Positions 1-11,664 of a DNA stretch of 64,000 nt are shown piece by piece. Within the stretch, counting starts at the first letter, position 1. Each line of letters starts with the position of its first letter. The position numbers were made by a program, and so were the translations under genes. This stretch comes from Trichuris trichiura (lineage: Eukaryota > Nematoda > Enoplea > Trichinellida > Trichuridae), in contig JBAJFE010000037.1 of the NCBI GenBank assembly GCA_037903355.1, positions 1,116,001-1,180,000 of the forward strand. The letters are read 5' to 3'. The notes under the pieces were generated by a model. That model was not told the origin of the DNA. It ran no database searches and worked only from the letters and a program-made list of their open reading frames with translations.

Positions 1-3000
1 TGCTCCGAAGCCGGGAAGGTCATGAGCAACGTTGGTAAGACTTGGTAATTTCGGGTACAATGGTGCATCTCGGTATCGATGGCGCAAACTTTCATCCGAA
101 AATCTATCAGCTGATTCATCAGGCATTGTCTCCTCTTCGAAACGCTGTTGTCGACTTTCAATCGCGCGCGTCCTACTCATTTTCAAGTTTTTCAAAAAAC
201 TCAACAGGTTTAGACCTTGTCTGGCATAGTTGATCACAGCGTCAGGGCCAAACGGTTGAACTGGTGGTATGCCTGCTTGACCAGTATTTAAGAAATCCCA
301 GAAACTGAATGCCTGACATTTGTATAATGTCAGTATAAGTATAGATATTCGTATAGCGTTATGCATTTGCCTTATGCTTCCAACTATAGAGGCTTTGCTG
401 ATTCGCTCAGCTGCTGATCAGTAGTGCTCTACATGCAATGGGGGTAACGATTCACCGTCCTCTTTTGACATAACTACTATAAAACCCACCACCCGACTGA
501 CCTTCATCTGCTGAAAAGCGCAAGTTCATGTGCTCCTAATTAACGTAACACGTTCTCATTCCACGAACCCAATTGGCAGGTGTAAAGGCGTAGTGCATAT
601 TAAAATTGAAGCAAAACTAGTCAGTAGAAATTGTCTGCGTCAAATGTTGTCTTTCATTAAAACATATTACGCAAAGTTCACATGGTCTGAGCTACTCGCG
701 TCCATTTTCCGAAACGTCTATTTACCGGACAACAGTAAAACGATGCAGGATGTAAAGCTCCTTGACTTGCGTGGCAGTACGATCCAATTGGACAGGGTGC
801 CCGAGCATTGCACCTAACATAATCATTGTTGACCGGATCCACAACGGGAGAAATCTCATTTGGGCACATAGGCGATAGTACCGACCTCCATGAAGGACTA
901 AGCTTCTTTCTATTCGCTGAAATATGCGCAAAAATTACAACGTTGCTACACTCTCCTTTGAAGTAATCAATTTTCAATAGCCGCTTTCACGAAAACGTCA
1001 GCTCTTATTTAGTTTCAAGTTTTGAGACTTTATTATCTTAATTCTTTCTTGTACCTTGGCCTTCTCATCGGCCGAAAGCTTTGCTTGTTTTTCAAAAAAA
1101 ACGTCTGATCATATTGCTCATGACTATTGTGGATAGAAGGGAAAACGTGGCGCTTCCGGAAGAAGAGGAATTTTTAGATGCCCATTTTTTCGCTCAATAA
1201 TGGACTGTTATTTGCAGTCCACTGGAATGGCCCTAAAATTTACCTGTTTGCAATTGTCATAAAAATAATCGATAGGCATTTAACTTAATGAAAAACCTAG
1301 TTTACGGTGTTCCCTTTTTTGACTTAAAGTTTAACTTTTTACTTTGTTCTATTAGTTCAGTACCGTTTCAAATGCAATTCGCAATGTGCGCAGAAAGCTA
1401 AGGATTTTCTTGCCTGAGTAAAGAAGGATGCACACGTCGCCATGCTGGACGCTACCGGATGGGCACTGACAACGGCCATTTATGCAGATTGCCTGACCAC
1501 CGCAACTTCTATCCATTGTACATAAACTGTCTGTGGTAGTGTGAGCACAGTTGGAATTGATCAGCGTAAACGCAAAGCCTTAAGTTAATTTTACCTATTA
1601 TTGTACGACGACAAGAACCGTCGACCAGTCTTCGAAATGCCGGAGGGCATTGGCACACTCCTTGTACACACATTGTTCCTTCAGAGCAGTCTTGATCCCT
1701 AATGCATGCAATGTCACGAGCGGCCAGTGGTCGAGTTGATGTCTTGAAAACATTCAAGTCTGCAGGCGCGCAACGGTCATTCGAAAGTGTTGTTCCCGCT
1801 GGACATGAACACCTCGAGTTGATACAAATTGAATGACCATTGCACATGTCGTCATTCAGGCAATAGGGCGCCTCAGTCGGTTGCGTAAGCGGTTGAGGTA
1901 GTATAACTTTGGGTCCAGGAATGGGCTGTACTAAAAGCGTTAGTGAATAAAGAGTACGATCGCGGACTGAGAGGTAGAACTACCTTTCGCCACCGGTTCG
2001 CGTATGCATCTGTTCTGAACCTGCCGTAAACCTTTGCCGCATTGACAAATTCCATCAACACACACTGCACCTCCTACGCAGATAACTGCGTTGCCGCAGG
2101 CACTGCCTGCGGAGACAAATGTCTTCTGATTGCCTAATTTGTGATGCACTTCAACAATCGCATTGCTGCTTACGGGTTGTACTACTAGGCAGCGCCCATC
2201 GACCACTTGCATTTGCCTTTCAGGGCAAATGCATACCCCGCTGTTGCATAGTGCACCTCCTAAGCAGTTGACTAACTCGGAGCAAAGGCCTCCAGGGGGT
2301 GAACCAGTTAAGACGGGTGGATATTTTGGGATCACTTCCACAAACGGAACAGTTCCTATTACACCAGTACCTATAGGCGATAAATATTCATCTGATTAAG
2401 CAACTTAAAACGTGTAAAGCCTGAATAGATTTTCGTGGAACCATTTGTTCAAAGGGACCTAATTGAATCTGTACACTTGCGCATCACTGAGCGTACGGTA
2501 CACTAACTTACATGCATGGCGATTAGTCTTTGTTTTAATTCCTAAACATCTGCAGTAATATGATTGCTCGGAATATCAGCTTCTCTTGAAAACAAGATTT
2601 CACGACTATGACTGTTCTACGGCTTTCTGCCACTGGGCAGTACCTGACTAGGCTTTATCCATTTTCAAAGTCAGTCAGTCTAACGCTCATTGCAGATCAT
2701 CTGAGGCCATTTAGTGTTCTTAATCTCAAGGATAAGTGGTGAACTGTTGAGTTTAATCATCCTGCGAAGGACAACCTTTGTCTGCTGGTTCAGCCACGAT
2801 AACATAAAGAAGATTAAATCTAAAAACGATGGCTTCTTTACCTTCTGAACATGTTTGAGCTATGGCCATGCTTCCAGGAGGGCAAGTACATACGCTGTTG
2901 CGACAAGTGGCTCCCTGATAGGCAGCCGCACATTGTTTATCATTAGAGCAACCCTGTTGCCCAGGATAGACAACTGAAATTGTTGATACAAATGAACTTA

Positions 3001-4478
3001 ACGTATATGAAAAAACTAATTGCCTTTTAAACAGCCACGGTCGATCTCAACATGGGTAGACAGGCACTCACAACGCGGTCTTCCTGGGCCACTGTGGCAG
3101 TATGCACCATTGATACAGTCGGTGTTGATATCACAGTAATCACCGATAGCAGCAAGTAGTTCTACATAGGAACCGTTTAACACATGCATGCATTCTTTGC
3201 TTTTCTCATGTTAAGAATTAACCTTTGTGAGGAGGTGCGTCGACACAGCGAGATCCTGATTGTTTAGTACCCATTGGACAGGCGCAGCGCAGGGTTACGC
3301 TACTGCATACTGAACGTTCCTGACAATGTTGCCCGCTGTCGCAGAAGTCCCCAGGATCTTAAACCGCTGCACTAAAGAAAGCATACTTTCTTATTATGCC
3401 AATTCTTACACGCTTTGATTGTTGACCATGTGTCCATCAGGACGCACTTGTTTTGTATGTGCACTAGAGGCGCAACACATGCGCATCTACCATTTACGCA
3501 CTGCGCTCCGTTGGAACAACTGACAATATGTCCGTCGCATTGTTCTCCCAAGTCTGCTGCACCCTGTACCGCGGAAGTTTCAGCTTTCCGGTCGTTAATC
3601 TCAATTTTCTGTTTGGTGGGTAATGCACTACAGATTCCATCGTGGTCCACCATCCCATCGTCACATATACAAACCCCAGTAGTTAAGTCGCAAGAGGATC
3701 CGCCCGTGCAGTTTTCACCATTTCTGCAACTATTTCCTGGCAAAGCTAAAACATTTCAAAACTTCGCTCCATGTAACCTTAGTATTGAAAGCTTACCTTT
3801 GGTAATCTTTGTTTGGTCCTCGAAAGGATCATGTTCATCTAAGGTCATTTGATCGACAATCGCTTGGCAATAGAGCGAACCATTCGACGCAATGGTTCCG
3901 TGCGGGCATTTGCACAGCTCTGTTTCATCGTCGCAAACAGAACCGCCGAAGCAGTAACTGCCGTTGCAAGGCTGATTCACATAGGCTAAGAAAGCAATCA
4001 TATCAACAGGCACGCAAGCGTAGACGATTTCTCAGTCGTACAAATATGAGCGGGAACGATAGTAGGAGGCTTAGGGTCTCCAGCCGCGCGTTTGTACTTT
4101 TGTTTGATATTTTGCGATGAACTTCGTGCCGTCACTTGGATGCTGGAGAGATCAAAGTCGCATCTCTGCTTTCCAAATTGGAATGTCTGCCCTGGCGGAC
4201 AAGGCATAGCCCTCCAGACGCCAATGATTCCCCTTTTCGCTGGTGAACATTGTAGAAACGTGTTTTGGTTTTCAGAATTCACCATAAGGTATTGATCAGT
4301 AAGCATATTGCACTCATCGCCAGGAATGGGACTCCAAAGCGCTTTTTCTTCAGATTTACTGTCTGAAAGTAGGCGTCGTACACTGTTTGCCAAATTTGAA
4401 CATCGTACCGTGTTTGGCCGTCAGATGGCCTAAAACAAAGGCCACATTTAGGGTAGCGAATACGTATTGGCCACGCAT
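1..4478 (-). CDS. Secreted multi-EB-module / lustrin-domain Cys-rich protein, C-terminus off window
   Basis: I do not recognise a named orthologue; this is a nematode-type extracellular Cys-rich protein. Start ATG is at 4478. Exon 1 (4478-4409) encodes a hydrophobic signal peptide and ends G|GTACGA. Exon 2 (4362-4042) carries a chitin-binding-like Cys cluster. Then come EB-type modules (C-x-C-x-CP or CxCP patterns) in exons 3985-3797, 3745-3410, 3357-3223, 3161-~3033, 2973-2842, 2370-1984, 1930-1595 and 1530-~1414. A lustrin-type Cys-rich domain (from the CPNE residues to the YCCP residues) lies at 916-~720. Every exon down to 1414 is a multiple of three and starts and ends in phase 1. Two likely exons follow: 510-456 and an open frame from 304 past base 1. 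The donor joining the lustrin exon to 510 is weak, so the last two exons could belong to another gene. Role is inferred as extracellular or cuticle-associated binding. Confidence 0.75.
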
Positions 4479-7130
4479 TGGATGTTGTTTAGCTAAATAG
4501 AAGAGTGAGCAAGCTAAGCAGGTAGTCACCTTTCGCTAGTACTTATGATTTCGAATGGCCTTCGAGAAACCAGCCTAAACAACCTGGAGACGCGATCTAC
4601 AATTTCTTCTTAAAGTTTTCGAGATCTGAGCAAACGCCTGTAGATATTCGTTTCAACGTTCTGTACAACTTGGCCACCTTACCTCACTTTGACAACAAAT
4701 ATTTGCACCGACGATCAGCCACGCAGGGAACACGTAGTCTGTGGACACTAAATGAACATTGACCGGTGTAGCTACCGGTATGTACTAGCATTTCGTTGAG
4801 TTGTTGCTTACTTTGCCTGTTGTCTTCCATCCACTTAAGATATATGCACAGATGGCAAACCTAAATTCAGCCAATCGAGTTGGCGAAACCGTCCCATGAT
4901 AGTTCTGGTCGCAGGTAACTGTTGACGGCAAGCTAAGTTTCGACTTTTACTGATAATATTTCGGTTCTAGGCTGAAATTGACAATTGTTTTTCTTAAAAT
5001 TTACCTGTACGAGTACCATTACTATGGTAGTAAATTCACCAAAGCGAAATGCTTTCAATTAGTCAATTTTTTGGCCGGTATGAATGAGGTAAAAATTCAT
5101 GTCTAGTCGTTTATGAGCCTTTACAGTAACTATGAATAGGTAAACATGTAGAAAGCTCTGAAGTAAGTCTATTAGAAAGCGGTTGATCCTCAAGTAAAAC
5201 GTTTCGATTGTATGGTTTTCTCCGTTCGACGTTTATTTTAATTTAGAAACGATCGAAGCTTTCAGAGTGTTTTCGTCACCTGTCTTCAGCGGTGGGGTAA
5301 AAGAAAGCGCAATTTTTTCCTCAGAAGCTTCGGTTGTTTTCAAACTAAAATAAACTTGGAACGGGGAAAACCGTGCATTCAAAACGTTTTAAGAGTTTTA
5401 TCTTGAGTGGTTGATTCCATAAGTAAACTCTTTAGATGACGGCATACGCATCTTTTGTGATGGACTACAACGTGTATAATGTTGAGGAATAGTGATAATT
5501 CTTTCAAACTAACACGAAAATAGAATCACTCCTCAAATCCTGAGCTTATGCAGTATCGTCTGCACGGTATCATGTTAACGTCGTGTTCTTAGAGGTTAGT
5601 AGAATAAAGGATGTTTTAATGATCATCCGTTACGAAGTTGCGTAGGTATGTTACCACATAGGCAACGTTCAAACCTGAAGCTAATCATACTAATTAAACT
5701 GTTGTCCTGTTATTGTTAACGTGTTACGGAAGCCCATAGTTGGCGTTATGTTGAAAAGGAATAAATCAAGTCGCATAATGGTATCACGGAAATTCAATCC
5801 CTAAAGCTTTTTGTTCCTGTCTTCAGCGCAAAAATAATTGCTACTGAAGACAGGAACAGATGCTTCCCGAAGTTTTTTCTAAATAAATAAAAGTTTCACG
5901 GATCCAATTTCCGCAATACGATTATGCGCTTCCACACTCTCGTTAGAAAGAGCATTATTTTCAATAAATCAAATGAAGTTGGTATTAATAGCTAAATGCT
6001 CGATGCCCATTTCTTCTAACGGAGCAACTGAAAAATGTGTAAGACTAAGTAAGCGAACTGACTACTGAATTGTAATAGCATTAAAGTATTCTCAAAGTCT
6101 TTTTTTCAAGTGCCCCGATTTCATAGTAGCTTTTCAAACACTGCTTCTGTTTCATTCTAAGAAAACTTTTGGCAGCATTTAAAAAATGTGAATCTTAACA
6201 AGAATAAATTGAACCAATGTTTACGAGTAAAGCGTAAACGCTTTTTTGATGAACGTGCTGCGTGGCAATCAAGTTACGGCTGCAAGTGATTCTTTAATGA
6301 ACCTGCTAATCATTCATACTGTTCATGTGAAAGTTTAAACTGATTATCATTACCTAACTGGTAGATCTGCATTATGCAGACTGTTGATTTGATAAGGACG
6401 TCTTAAAGTGAAAATTTTAAATTTTAACGGAAATGGCAGCATCTGAATGCAGGTTCAACGGCATTGGAGAAGATAATGGTCACTTAATACGTTTGAATAT
6501 GTACTTGCTCTTTCTTGTCCTATTCTGCTCCTGTCAAAAAGCGTTTCGTAAACCTGAGGATTCATAAAAACGAAAATTATTCCTCATTTCTGCGACCAGA
6601 ACGTTCCAGAGCTTCTTACGGTTAACTGTAGGTACACGGAAGGAAACTTTTTTTTTTTTATTAGTATTACATTTCGAAAACAAATGTTCGACAAACCAGT
6701 TTCTCGTACACATCGCTATGTTGAAATTAATTTGGCTACAGTACGCTATCGCATTTCAACTAGAATGTACCTGAACATATCTAATGCTCTCTTGGCGTTT
6801 GCAGTCAATGAATGTTCAATTTTCAAGTTGTTTAGCTTAGAATTTGCAAATTTCTTTTATCTTTTAAGTGCTTTAGAAAATCGACTGTCTTGAATGATTT
6901 CCGTAGCTGCATGGTAAACTTCACGGTGTACGTTCGTATTGCACTCTATGACCACGTTCTTCACGTTTATGTCGTGTCTTGGAATTTTTGTTGCGCTGCA
7001 CGATAAACAAAGCTGAACCAGCAAACATCATTGCAACATTACGTTAAAAGCGGCATTGAAAATAATGTTATTTTCAATTAGTTGAAGCGTGTCTGAATCC
7101 TGTTGAACAAGTTCTGACTTCAACTGAAAA
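4479..7130. other. Intergenic, no gene seen
   Basis: This AT-rich stretch holds only short random-looking open frames, such as a 69-codon one at 6684-6893 with no splice or family support. I see no convincing exon, RNA gene or repeat here. It should contain the promoter of the EB-module gene on the left side. Confidence 0.5.
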
Positions 7131-7569
7131 ATGCCTCTCACTGCAAAAATAGGAACGCTTAGTGCGCGCAATCAGAATGTGTTGCAGAAAGCTATCATTC
7201 TAGAAATTCTCATGCGTTCATTATGATCACAATTACCAAATGCTCGGTCAACTAAAAAGCAATATTTTTGTTTTTATAAAACGCTACAAATGTAACTTAA
7301 GTAAAATTTTTGGTTTGATTTAGCACATCTGCTTAACTAAAGGACTGGCTGGTTGGCTAGGACATGTACCTGTTACTCAGCGTAAATACCGTACGCCTCG
7401 GAATGTAGATTCGCTTGTATATCGCCTCGATTTCGTTTCTGACAATGGGGTATATGAGTCGACGGTTTATATTTTACCGTTTCATTTATCACATGTCTCC
7501 AAAGGGCAGCTAACGCGCTTATGGCGAACCTTTAGAGACAGGTTTGTTACCATAATAAATTCGTCTTGA
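7131..7569 (+). CDS. Unrecognised small gene, terminal exon clear
   Basis: After a good acceptor (gatttag, ending at 7323) a frame stays open from 7324 to a TGA at 7567-7569. It encodes about 81 residues rich in hydrophobic and basic amino acids (for example KGLAGWLGHVPVTQRKYRTP and LRRLWRT-like LTRLWRTFRDR). It looks coding by composition. A candidate first exon starts at ATG 7131 (MPLTAKIGTLSARNQN) and could splice from a GTGTTG donor at about 7179 in phase 0 to the 7324 exon. No family is recognised, and the first exon is uncertain. An AATAAA lies just before the stop, at the 3' end. The gene would sit immediately upstream of and co-directional with the angiomotin gene. Confidence 0.35.
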
Positions 7570-7846
7570 ATTCTAACAACCTTCCCGTTTTAGGGACTGA
7601 GATTGAAAAACTTTTGGCTTCGCAGGCAGAGGCCTTTACGTGGTTCGTTACGTTTTTACGCACAGCAGTTGTTCGTGAGTCATTTTCTTTTTCTCTTGAC
7701 TCCTCAGGTGCATTATTAGCGACCGGTTTCCGAGCGGAAAACGAGTATTTCTTTTGACGTTAAACCATATTGTTCCTTTGAAATTGAACTGCCTTGTAAA
7801 TGTCTCGACGGAATTTGTTCTTCTAGGTAGTTCCCGCTGAGAACTG

Positions 7847-10800
7847 ATGAGTTCTCCTATAAAAAATAGTCTTAATCCGTGCGAACCGGTGTCCGGCGAA
7901 CAACATCCTGCTGCCAGAGGGCACCCTTCTACGTCTGTTGTTCGGGTTTCTTCTGCGCACGGCGCTCGTGACAAAGATACTGACGCTTTGACTAGAATTC
8001 GAGCGGGAAGTTCATTAGCTATGCATGCTGCACCGCAAGCTTTCCATCAACCTTGCATGGCCTCCAGGCGCAGTCCAGAAGCGCGAGCCATTCAAGCAGT
8101 GCCACCATTTGGGGTCCGTGAGCCCGTTATGCCAAGCAATATACCGGACGAGTGTCAGGTTGATATTTTGTCTTTTACTTAAAACATTTAAGAAGTTAAA
8201 TTCATTCTTCTTTTCGCAGGTAGTCAAGCGTCTTGTTCGTGAGGTAGTGTCAGGGCAGCTGAATCCATTTCCGACCACTTCAGCTTCCAGCAACGAAACA
8301 GGCAGTGGGGGCGATAGCGTGCCGTCTAGCGGTGGCACTTTGGCAATGGGCAACGAAAGGCAGACGCTCGACATTGGTCAACCTCCTGCATACAACAGTA
8401 TATTCGTGAAAAGCCTCTCACCATCTGCCGGGGCCATGTTAAACCAACCGAATGGGGAAAACCATCAAGTTTTGTTGATGGAAAAAACCAGTCTTTCCCA
8501 ACCAGACGTCAGCCGCCTACCTTATTCTTACTTAGCGCTCTCTGCTCAGCAGAAGCTCCTCTCCAACAATGTATATGCTAGTTCAACGGCTTACATGAGA
8601 CCTCCTTTCCAACAGTTGGAGTGGGTTTACCAAGTTCAAGTTTTTTCGTCACATCGTTCATTTTATAGGCAGATGTCGCAATCTTTGGCAGTTAGCCAGC
8701 AGTCAAGTCATCCATTAAAACAAGAATTGCCATTGCATGGTTTACGACATCATTCCGCTCCCCCTCCCTCTTATTCTGGAGCACGTGATTCGGATGGAAC
8801 TTCGCCCGAAGAAACTGTCCAGCAACAGCAGCAGCAGCAGCAGCAGGCCGACGTTCAAATTCAAAAGTCTGCCAACAACGAGGCGGACGTTTCCTCCCGG
8901 ATGATCATGCTGGTCAACGAGGAGAATCGCTATCTTCGTTTGGAGCTGGAAGGATACATTAAGAAAACGTTCAAGTTGCAACAAGTATCCCTTGTTTGAA
9001 GTTTGAGTAATTTTTTGCTCTTCAAGCCAACATTCTTAGCTCGAACTGCAGTATCAAAAAATCCACCGAGAATATGAAGATCTTGTCAGACGTCAGGAAA
9101 AAAGGGAACAGTTAGAGCAGCAGATGAGAAGTCGTATGCAAGCGGAGATAACGCGTCTTAAGGACGTCAACTTGCACTTGCAAAGTAACGGGCTATTGCT
9201 TAGTGCGAAAGAATTTAAAATGTTTCGTTTGCAGATCAATTGGAAAGCTCGTTGCAACAAATTTCTTACTATCAGTCGGAGGAAGTGGAAGATTCGGAAT
9301 TGAGGCATGAGATCACCAGACGCGATATGATGATTGCCCAGATGATTACTCAAAGTAATAATTCAATTCGAATCGCCCGATAATCATTTTGCCTATACAG
9401 ATAAGGAGTTGACTGCCGCAAAAGAGCGGCACATGATTGAATTAGAAGCGCAAAGAGAAACGTTGGAAGAGCAGCGTAGTCACATTCAAATTTTGGATAA
9501 GGCGTTGAGCAATGCGCAAGAAAGGGTATTGCACGCCGAAGATCAGTTGCAAAAGAAGGAAGCGTATGTACAAAAGTCGGACGAATTGCAGCGCGCTCTT
9601 CACGCGCTCCAGGAAAGCATGCACAAACGCGAAGAAAATCACAAGCGCGTACGGGCCGATCTTGAGAAAAAATTAGCGTATTTGCAAATTCAAAAAAGGG
9701 TAGCAAAGTTGCATCTCATTGCGCGGCAATTGTTTGTCCTACGAACGACCTAACGTTTAGGAACATCAGCCGGTGGCGTCATTTTCTTCAAGAAGTCTTC
9801 AAGATTTGGAAAATACAATAGCGTCACTTCGTAAGGAAATTCAAGAGAAAGAAGAACAAATGTTGAATTTGCAATCCGAGTTGGTTCGATGGCAAGAAGC
9901 CTACTACGTCGAGTTGAAAAAGCAAGAGACCGCCTTCAGCGAAGCTTCCGATACAAAGTAGATGGCGCTACAAAGTGTTGTCACTATTCGCAGTGAATTT
10001 TTTTTTGCGTTTTCAGGGATGCGCGTATACGAGTTCTCGAAGAGAACAGCGACAAGGCGGAGAAGTTGATCGAAACTTCGCAGAGTGAGACTCGACGATT
10101 TTTGGACGACCTCCGAGCGGCAAAAGGCAAAATCAACGATTTAGAATCGAGGTGCCTAATCAACATTTGTTGATAAAAATTTCATTCATCAAATTTCCTT
10201 TCATTTCAGGCAGCAGCAACTTGAAGCACTCTTAGCCGAAAAGGATGCAATGATAAACGTGCTCAGGCGACGTCAGCAAGCAACAAGTGATCAAGATGGT
10301 GTCGGAAGATCGGAAGATGTGCCGTCAAGTTTCTCTGAAGTTTTCAGGTATATAATCTGCAATAGCGTTTTTCAAATTAACAATGCCGCCGAAAGATTTT
10401 CAACTTCAGTGTTGACAAAGTAGACGATAAAATTTTCACCCATCTACCCGCAAGAATTCGTAGAGAACGTTTCTTTTTTAACGTTTCCATGAGGAATGTG
10501 CATTTTAAAATTTTTTCACGATAGTCCATTGCAGCTCCATCCAGTATACGCCTTCAAGCATGACAACCTATTTAAATGAACTGTACTTTGTCTCACTTGA
10601 CAAAAGACAGCGTATCTTTTGGTCAGCATTTGCTGTTAGCGTGAAACCTGCGAATCAGAATTAGTTTTTAGAAGCGTTGCACAGGCTTTGTTATGCTGTT
10701 GGTTCATTTTTTTGAATTTTTAAATAATGAACGCGGAGCGAACTTATCCGATTGGATGAAACTGTACTTCCCTGTATATATAGACTGATTTAATTATCGA

Positions 10801-11561
10801 GCATCGTATCTCGACAAGTCAAAAAGCTACTGTTTTTCTGTTGCTCTTTAAGGAAATGTCAATTTGTTTGTTTAGTCCATTGGACAATTCGAAGCAACGT
10901 TTGGAGGCTGTACGACGTCGACTTTTGCAGTCACCGTCACCTTCTTGGTGTCAAAATAGAATATATCAAAAGCACAACAAATTTATCTCGATGGATTCGA
11001 GTTTTGCACTGGATGACTTGGAAAAGGGTTGTCGTTATACGGCTTCGCTTGGGCGACCGGTACGCAATTCGCGTTCGGCACTTAAAACGACAGGTGGCGC
11101 TGCCAACACGCGAACGGGTTCCCATCATCACAGTCGTACGCAAAGTTCAGGCGAGGTTTACGGTACGTCCGCATGCTTTGGAGGCTCCGCTAAACACAAT
11201 CAAAAAGGCCGAGACATGCTGACGCTTCCAGCCCGAATGAAGGCCAAAGGTGAGTACTTATTATGTCTCCGTAAACTTGGAACATTTTAAAAATGAAGAA
11301 TCGCCAATGGTCACTGCGCGAAGTCGCCCTCGCAGCGCCGACGACCATCTACTGAATGCAGACGTACTGACTGGAAAAGAACAAGCGCGCAGCGATTGGT
11401 CGTCTGATTGGACGGCGAATGAGGTAGTGGTAATTACTTACGAATGGAACAGCTTGTGTTTACCATTTCGGTGCGAAAATTAATTGCAGAATTCAAGCGG
11501 AAGTTCGGACGACAAAACTGTGTCGCCGGAAGAAAGTGAGGAACAATTGTGGAATGTTTGA
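7847..11561 (+). CDS. AMOT: Angiomotin-family scaffold protein
   Basis: Angiomotins are junction- and actin-associated scaffolds that bind YAP and Hippo components. The start ATG at 7847 follows an acceptor at 7826, so an upstream 5'UTR exon is likely. Exon 1 ends at 8157 and exon 2 begins at 8220. The N-terminal half is low complexity with PPAY (about 8390) and PPSY (about 8765) motifs, the PPxY type that binds WW domains, and a poly-Gln run at 8820-8845. The C-terminal half is a long coiled coil (NEENRYLRLELEGYIKKTF, then LELQYQKIHREYEDLVRRQE) matching the angiomotin C-terminal domain, spread over small exons at about 9045-10350. Ser/Arg-rich exons follow at about 10870-11250 and 11310-11420, and a last exon ends EEQLWNV. 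The terminal W-N-V could be a class II PDZ ligand. An in-frame 48-nt segment (8621-8668) looks like an intron. Confidence 0.85.
8621..8668 (+). other. Probable 48-nt intron that preserves frame
   Basis: The segment starts GTGGGT and ends TTTTATAG. Its length is a multiple of three and it has no stop codon, so splicing or retention both keep the angiomotin frame. Removing it joins PFQQLE directly to QMSQSLAVSQQ, a more natural Gln-rich sequence than the retained version. Confidence 0.5.
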
Positions 11562-11664
11562 ATGGCGCAGTTGGGAGAAATGTCGAAGGCATTACTTGTC
11601 AACGAGCAGCCGAAGTAGAGAAACAGTTTAAAAAAGGAAATTCTATCAACATTTCTTCAATTCA

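Noticed and set aside
3415..3852. 145-codon plus-strand open frame
   Set aside because: Antisense shadow of EB-module exons on the minus strand, which have the Cys pattern and splice phases.
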